Shown here: piece after piece, positions 57,841 to 64,000 of the stretch
Layout: each line of letters starts with the position of its first letter
Position numbering within the stretch: the first letter of the stretch is position 1
NCBI GenBank assembly: GCA_037039685.1
Contig: JAWNGF010000009.1
Coordinates: 248,001-312,000, forward strand
Reading direction: 5' to 3'
DNA: 64,000 nt
Origin: Ceratobasidium sp. AG-K
Lineage: Eukaryota > Basidiomycota > Agaricomycetes > Cantharellales > Ceratobasidiaceae
Notes under the pieces: generated by a model
Databases searched by the model: none
Seen by the model: only the letters and a program-made list of their open reading frames with translations
Told to the model about the DNA's origin: nothing
Program-made: the position numbers and the translations under genes

Positions 57841-58504
57841 ACGAGAAATTTACAATATACAGGGATTTAGGGGTGTTGAGTTGTTTGCCAAGAGCTGACG
57901 CGATAAGTCGCAATCACGATACAGTGTAAAAGCCCTATTCGCAACGAGCTGCGGATAGTCTGGTTATCAGCGTCCCTGGGTGTCGCCCGGCAGGGTAAGC
58001 CGTAAGACGTTGGACAGTGTTTTCTCAAGCTTGTCAAATGACGTCGATTCACGTGATATTACGAGCAAAATCAAATATGTGGGTACATTGGGACAACAAG
58101 TTGCATGCTAGATTCACTTTAAAGGCAGACTGGCCTGTTTGATCATGGGCCTTTTTTTAGGCGTACGCTGGCCTTCGGAGGACGGATTTTTGTTTCTCCT
58201 GTCATCTCCTTTACTGAATGCTATGCAGTTATTTTCAGACATCCACTAAATTTAGGTTCAGCATTACATCCGTCGACAGCCGTAACGAATCTCGACCAAA
58301 ATCTTAGCCCAGCCGATGCTGTTGCCGTGACTAACGTGAGAAACCTAGCACGGAGACAACGAGGGCAGCAAAGCACGTTTGAATATGGACGCTAATAGAC
58401 GTCTAAAAATATCTGCGACTGGGATGTATAAAACTGAGGGGGTATTTGCAGTTCCTTACCACTTCTACCAAACACTCTTATATCCATATAACCTTCTAAC
58501 AATC
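57841..58504. other. Divergent intergenic region, DUF202 and CipC copy 1
   Basis: 664 bases including both promoters; only the TATA box of the CipC gene stands out. Confidence 0.45.
58427..58433 (+). promoter_or_regulatory. TATA box of CipC-like copy 1
   Basis: TATAAAA 78 bp upstream of the ATG at 58505. Copy 2 has the same element at a similar distance. Confidence 0.6.
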
Positions 58505-59034
58505 ATGGGCTGGTTCTCCGATGATAGCGATCAGGTATGCTCCTCGTCTCTTCAATATGGACGGGTTCTTATGCGTTGATAGGCTGCCGCCTACGACCAG
58601 GTTGTCAATCGCCCTCATGAGGCTTCCTGGAGTCATGAGCTCATTGGTGGGTGCCGTTCAAGACGCAATGAAGTAGCCACTGACCTTGTTGCCCGAAATA
58701 GCTGGTGCCGCATCGTTCGAGGCAGCCAAGGCATACGAAAACCATATCGCTGAAAACGGGCAGCCGGATTCGCACGCCACTGCCAAGGAGATCTTGTAGG
58801 TCCACCTACATATCTATTCATGGGTATCCCTAATATCTCACCCATAGGGCGGGCTTTGTGGGCGCTTTTGTCGACCGTGAGGTTGAGACTAAAGGACTCG
58901 ATTTTATCGATCGTGAACGGCCAAGAGGCATGGTAAGCCATCGGTTTTGATTACCCTACCACGGAAACTGACACAAAGTTTATGAAGCTCAACAGCAGGC
59001 CGAAGAAGGTCTAGCTCAACAGGGCTACTATTAA
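58505..59034 (+). CDS. CipC-like stress protein (DUF3759), copy 1
   Basis: Five exons (58505-58534, 58583-58646, 58702-58795, 58848-58932, 58996-59034) give 103 residues, the normal family length. The start MGWFSDDSDQAAAYDQV is the CipC signature, followed by SWSHELIAGAASFEAAKAYE, NGQPDSHATAKEILAGFVGA, FVDREVETKGLDFIDRERP and QAEEGLAQQGYY. CipC was first seen in Aspergillus nidulans as a protein induced by concanamycin; homologues rise in stress and during host contact in several fungi. The protein is small, helical and cytosolic, with unknown biochemistry. Intron 4 needs the acceptor CTCAACAG to keep the family tail in frame. Confidence 0.9.
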
Positions 59035-60179
59035 GCAGCATCATTGGCCCTCTGATAACTCCTTTGTATCACTATAATCAATCAATATCAGAACCTTGAC
59101 TACGTTAAGCGGTCCTACATGACTGGGAAGAGGCTTGTTATATCTCGAGCATATGCATACTGGCCAGCTGGCAAAACACTCGGTATGCTATTGAACTGGA
59201 GTTTTCGACCATTTGAGGCCCCCGAGCATTGAGAAGTACAATGTTGCAAACGCGTACATTCAAGGCCACTCCTGCGTTCAGCACAATGGCTTTCACGGCG
59301 CCCGGCGTTATGCATGTGTGCAGGGCTCAGATCCACGAATCGAGCCGGGATCGTCGATGCTTTGCTCCATCCCCCCACAGCAGGCTAACTGCCCTCATCC
59401 ATGACTCTCGTTTACGCTTCCGTTGTGGTTTTGAGTGGAATACGCGCAGAAATATTGTGTTTTCCTAACGTCATTAGAGGGTATCAATGCGCATATATTC
59501 AGGAGTACAAGCTCCCGCTACATGGGGTTTCGATCGCCAACAAAAGCAGAGGTTCGGTGCTCTGCGCTAGACTGACACCAGTTAACGAAACCACATCTTA
59601 CCACCCTGCACCGGGGACCGAGCTCGCAAACGATCGTGTAGGGGAAACTAGTGGCAAGTGATTTCTCCTCGGGCGCACGATAGAGCGTCAGTCTGCGGAA
59701 AATACGGAGGTTACCTGCGGTTCACTGGCAAAATCCGCAGGTTTGGGTTCTATGGTGGCGCTTTGTGGATACTTTTTGAGAATTCCGTTGAAACTAGTCT
59801 GCACCCTGGATTTTGACCGAGATTAGACTACGTGTGCAGATCTAGATTCACCCATGACTGAGAAGTCAATTCAGACTACTGTTGGGAGATGCAAATTGCT
59901 ATTGACCAAGGGGTGCCCATGAACTCATTTACTTCATTTCCATTCTCATCATCGTCATTGATTGCAATTTTTTCAAAAATCTATTGACGACTCCACGCTC
60001 CTTCAGGCTCACATGATTTCGGAGCCGAACAAGTTCCATGCATTGGTTGGGTCATAGAGATGGATCTGACCTAAACCATGAAAACGAGTGTTTGCGGTGG
60101 GCACTATAAAACACAAGCCGGACGCATTGCTCTCCACCATCGCCACCTTCAAGGCTTTCACAACCTCACTCTAACGAAT
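59035..60179. other. Spacer between the CipC-like paralogues
   Basis: 1.1 kb with no supportable gene. It ends in the copy 2 promoter. Confidence 0.4.
60105..60111 (+). promoter_or_regulatory. TATA box of CipC-like copy 2
   Basis: TATAAAA 75 bp upstream of the ATG at 60180. Confidence 0.6.
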
Positions 60180-60710
60180 ATGGCTTGGTTCGATGATTGT
60201 AGCCCGCAGGTGCGTTCTTTCGAGCCTCGAAAGCAAAGATGGATGTCAATAAGTTGATATAGGCTGTGGCCTATGACCAGTACCGGGCTACCCCTCCCGA
60301 TTCTAGGGTCACGGCCGAACTAATTGGCGAGTGCTAGCCGAGAGTGGCAAACTGCGTGATAATTTTACCATGATCTGTATAGCAAACGCTGCGGCGTACG
60401 AAGCATCGAAATCCTGGGAAAAGTACGCTGATTCAAAAGGGCAACCAGGCTCGGGGAGAGACGGCGAAGGAGTCGTTGTGAGTTGGGTCTCAGGCTTGTA
60501 TTTGTCCAATTTTGATATATGATCCACAGAGCATGCATAACATCTAGCTTTCTTGACCAAGTGATTGAAACCAAACGACTTCGTTTTGATCGCGAACGTG
60601 CCGAAGTACAAGGTAAAAGATACTTGTGTTACTATAAATTAATACAACACAGAGTTGATGCTTCTCGTAAAGCTCTCAGACAGCTCGTAGATGCTCTAGA
60701 CGATGAGTGA
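60180..60710 (+). CDS. CipC-like protein (DUF3759), diverged copy 2, one frameshift
   Basis: The exon plan is the same as copy 1: 60180-60209, 60263-60326, 60383-60477, 60530-60612, 60655-60710, with exons 1 and 2 of identical length. It reads MAWFDDCSPQAVAYDQYR, VTAELIANAAAYEASKSWEK, then, after removing one G from the G4 run at 60453-60456, GQPGSGETAKESL and FLDQVIETKRLRFDRERA, ending LRQLVDALDDE (108 residues). Intron 2 starts GCGAGT where copy 1 has GTGGGT, so the donor has changed from GT to GC. Intron 4 is 42 nt and uses the second AG of ACAGAG. Copy 2 is much more diverged than expected for a recent duplicate. It is probably functional if the extra G is an assembly error. Confidence 0.78.
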
Positions 60711-60982
60711 TACCAGCGGGCTTCGTTTGGAGTTATTGATCGCTTCCTTGTATTTTGATAATGGATGTACGAATTTGTGATTGCGTTGAAGGTTTTTTTT
60801 TCTGCAATTGCGAACCGGCTGAGCATTCAGAAGCCTTGTGTGATATCTGCCAATGGCTAGGAGTGGACAACGCGCATATATTGATCATGAACAAATGTTT
60901 TAAAGCTTCAGATAATTCTAAATGTCTGCTTCTGTCTTGATGGTGCCCTGGATTATTCTTCAACGAGTCGATATCTAATTAC

Positions 60983-62996
60983 TTAAAAAATCCAATCGAG
61001 AATACCTCCAAGCAGCCCAGACGCAAGACAGCAGCTACATCGTATATTTGTCAGTTCGCGTGCATAACCAACTACTCCCATCATGATACTCACAAGGACG
61101 TCAGACTCCACTTGTGACCGACACCACACTTCGGTGTTGCCTGGGGCGGCTGGCTGGGTACACAGCACCTCTGCGACTCACCCCAGCTCCATCCGCTCGG
61201 GCACGTCTTGCCAGACGGTGGCTTCGCAGGACTCTTCGGTCCACCGTGCTTGAGGCAGCACTTGCGGTCTGCCCACCAGAACTCGTCGGAGGAGCAGGAC
61301 GAGGGGCCAGATGGAAGAGGTTTGCAGTACGAGGATTCGACAACCCAGGAGCATGTAACAGGGCACGAAGGAGTCTTGCTTTCGTCAGGCTGGACTTGGG
61401 AACACAGCAGTTACGGGCCGGCTGCCAGTACCAATTGGACGGGCAGTAAACACCCTCCCTGAGTTCGCTATGAGCAATATGAAACGACGACGAAAGCGCA
61501 TTGGACTTACGGGGGAGATGGGGGGCTATGGATTCCACCTATCGGGAGGCAGCACTGTTTTTGGGACCACCAAAACTCAGTGCGGTTGCAAGACCCTGGG
61601 CCGGACTTTGGCGGTTCAGGAGTTGCCGATGGCGGCGGGGCTGAGCTTGACTGTGGTACGCTACTGGTTGGTGCGGCCTGCGGTGTGCACCAGTATGACT
61701 TGGGGTCCCACGTGCACTTGGAAGGGCATGCAGGTACGCTAGGTGCACTGGGAACACTGGGAACACAGCACCTATGCGCATATATAATTAGAAAATACAG
61801 GTCTGTACGTGGGAATAGCTATGCTCACCCTTTCCCTGCGTGCCAGTACCATTTATTAGGGCATTGATACCCGTTGGGCGGGGTAGGGGGAGAAGGTGTA
61901 CCCCCATTTGGAAGGCAACACTTCTTGCTATCCCACCAGAATTGAGAAGGACCACACGATCCCGAGCCGTACGTTGGAGAAGGAACTGGAGGGAGCTCGA
62001 TGGACGACAACGTAGAAGTTGAATTTTCGGGAACTGGAGTGGTCTCTGGAGCAGGAGTCGATGCAAGAACAGGAGTACTCTCGGGAACCTCTGTCGACTC
62101 AGGGACGGGAGTCGTATCTGGAGGAGGAACGGCTTCGGAGGCAGAGGTTGTCTCCGGAACAGAGGTTGTTTCGAGTACAGGTGTTGTCTCAGCAGGTTGG
62201 CTCGGAGAGGGGGCCGCCGTAGTTTCGATCGGGGCCGTGGGCTGGGGTTGCGTAGAGGACCAAGTTCCAGCTGTGGAAGTGTTGGGCTGAGAAGCACACC
62301 AATAGGAATCAGGTCGCCAGGTGCACTTCGCTGGGCATGCGGGTGTGGCGGGAACATCCGGCATTGTCGGTACACAGCATCTTCAAAGTGGGTTAAGTGA
62401 TCGACCCGACATACAAACCACTCGAACGCACCCTTTCCCGTTGTGCCAGTACCACTTGTTGGGACACTGATACCCATTCGGCGGCGACGGCGGCATCGGC
62501 ATGCCCCCGTCAGGCAGGCAGCACTTCTTCGTCTCCCACCAAAATTCGCCCTTGTTGCAGCTCCCCGACCCGCTGCTCGGCACGCACGAGTACGTATCCG
62601 CCTTCCAGGTCGACCCAGCCCCGCAGGACGGCGCCGGCGTCGAGGGCTGCTGAGGCACGCAGCACCTGTCGCGACGTCGTCAGTACCGAGCAGACGAGAA
62701 GACAACACATGACTTACTTGTGTTCGGCGCTCCAGTACCAGTTGTTCATGCATGAATGGCCAGAAGGTGGGCTGGGCGGTTTAGATATCCCGCCATAGCT
62801 GAAACAGCATTTCGTCAGTCGGGTTTGAAGTGAGGCGGTCGCAAGGGCGAGAATTGACTCACGGAAGACAGCAGCCCTTGTCCTTCCACCAGAACAGCTT
62901 CAGTCCGCAGATGCCGACGCCCAGACCGAAGGTAGGGGTTGCATCGACGAGAGAAGCAGAAGCACCAAGAGCAGCGAGTGCAGCGATGACGTGCAT
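60983..62996 (-). CDS. Secreted cysteine-rich protein with five repeated modules
   Basis: The start (ATG 62996) opens a signal peptide ([19 protein letters not shown]). Exons: 62996-62863, 62798-62718, 62665-62432, 62380-61829, about 61771-61511, about 61460-61147 and a last short one ending at 60983. Five copies of one module follow: FWW then K(K/G)CCLP then GG, a PPxPP stretch, CPNKWYWH and GCCVP. Modules 1-3 are well kept, 4 and 5 more diverged. Between modules lie linkers of the type CPAKCTWxPxSYWC, and modules 2 and 3 are separated by about 100 Thr/Pro/Ser-rich, probably O-glycosylated residues. A frame change at 61394/61395 (one missing G) separates module 4 from 5. I do not know the family. 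Surface binding or an effector-like role is possible, but there is no direct evidence. Confidence 0.78.
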
Positions 62997-64000
62997 GGCG
63001 AACAACGAAGGAATGACTAGAGTCGAGGAATCCAAACTCGGAGATCGGGAGGGGATGGGGTTGGACTTTCCGGCGACTGGATATTTATCCTAGTATTGGG
63101 TTGGCGCCTTGAGCAATAAGTTTTCCACATAGCGAGTGCAACTCGAGAGTGACTGCCTTGAACGAATGACGTTGCCTGTTGCGTGCACACTGCGACAGAG
63201 TTGAAGCGTATCCAGTCGAGTAGTATGGCCAATGGGTGTTGTCAGAATGCGCGGCCACCACCGATCCACGTTGGTATGCGACCCCTCAGCGAGTAATTTC
63301 CGACTTCCATTGTTCGAAAGAACGTCGGTACAGCGCATACGTTTCCCGTAGTGTGCTACTGATAGAGCGGATTGTGCACGGGTGGTCACCGGTTGGCGCG
63401 TGGATCGCCAAACCAGGCGATATCCATAGTTGACCCAGATATAGTTACAGGTCTAGACATTCGTATTCTGCCGAGAGCGATTGACTCCGCGGTGGCTGAT
63501 CGTGGTTGCCTTCCGATGGTGTTGGGAGTCCAATCAGCTTATAATTAGCGCTTATGTGTCGCTATTTGGAACGCATCATCGCGAGTAGTAAATTATATAC
63601 CGAGTGGATAGCACAAATTCTCATTCAAGTCCAAGACCATTTGGGAATAGCTATACAAAAACTTATATACGAATCAAAGTAGTTTTGAGCGTATCGTTGT
63701 TGCGTCCAAGTTGAGCGCCAGAGGTCCTGTCAACGACCACGGAGTCATAGTCAGGGACCGAAGTCAACTCAACAATAATCCATGAACATCCGCTTGACTA
63801 CGTTCCGACCTGGTATCTGGCCGTTCCGTCTATTCTAATTGTTTAACGGTTCGGTCGTCGATGGTATGCGCCTTTTGGTGGCTGAACAGCGCCAGACGCT
63901 ACACGTGCCGGACCTGGAAACCCAATGTATCGCTGCTTTGCGTGAAGCATCCGGGGAGCCGGCGGCTGACTGCCAGCCAATGGGGTATCATTCACTTTAA
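62997..64000. other. Right-edge flank
   Basis: Promoter of the cysteine-rich gene, then about 0.9 kb without a recognised gene. A plus-strand frame ending with the stop at 63998-64000 (VVDGMRLLVAEQRQTL ... MGYHSL) looks protein-like but has a stop just upstream and no clear start or acceptor, so it is left uncalled. Confidence 0.4.

Overview
This window is nuclear DNA from a filamentous basidiomycete, most likely an Agaricomycete. Genes are dense, most have many short spliceosomal introns (about 43-69 nt, usually GTRNGT...YAG with a CTRAY branch site), and the protein set is fungal: Bbc1, Msp1, GH128, GH31, a basidiomycete-type tetraspanin, fungal Zn2Cys6 regulators and CipC/DUF3759 proteins. 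Many families read closest to what I remember of Rhizoctonia/Ceratobasidiaceae genes, but that genus guess is inference from memory. No rRNA, CRISPR array or intact transposon was recognised. Every gene model was rebuilt by hand from splice sites, reading-frame phase and family knowledge, so single boundaries may be off by a few bases.

Layout. 0-7.3 kb: 3' part of an actin-patch protein Bbc1 (-) divergent from a tail-anchored FHA/coiled-coil protein (+). 7.7-11 kb: a C2H2 zinc-finger gene, then a convergent pair of identical intron-containing tRNA-Lys(CTT) genes. 11-27 kb: core genes eIF2B-alpha, GH31 alpha-glucosidase, EBP2, a nitrilase, Kin17, a thioredoxin, primase small subunit and dynactin p62. 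27-32 kb: a gene-poor stretch holding two related Zn2Cys6 genes. 33-44 kb: Cdc37, an AAGAB/Irc6-like adaptin chaperone, a second convergent tRNA-Lys pair, uroporphyrinogen-III synthase, a GH128 glucanase, an orphan membrane protein, a LEA-2 membrane protein and Msp1. 44-57 kb: a tetraspanin, a small membrane protein, exosome Rrp40, a Rad60/Esc2-like protein, an RGS membrane protein, a GPCR-like receptor, a small Ser-rich protein and a DUF202 protein. 58-63 kb: two tandem CipC-like stress genes and a secreted cysteine-rich protein with five repeated modules.

The genes are mostly housekeeping and do not form one pathway. A striking feature is how many are head-to-head pairs sharing a short intergenic region (Bbc1/FHA, GH31/EBP2, Kin17/thioredoxin, PRI1/DCTN4, AAGAB/HEM4, GH128/orphan, LEA/Msp1, tetraspanin/47 kb gene, Rrp40/Rad60-like). 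The RGS protein and the receptor-like protein lie next to each other and could both act in G-protein signalling, but this is inference.

Two window-wide signals deserve attention. First, eight or more otherwise intact genes are each broken by a single-base gain or loss, mostly in a homopolymer, which looks like uncorrected assembly error. Second, at least six introns appear to use GC-AG instead of GT-AG borders, and one is directly visible as a GT-to-GC change between the two CipC paralogues.
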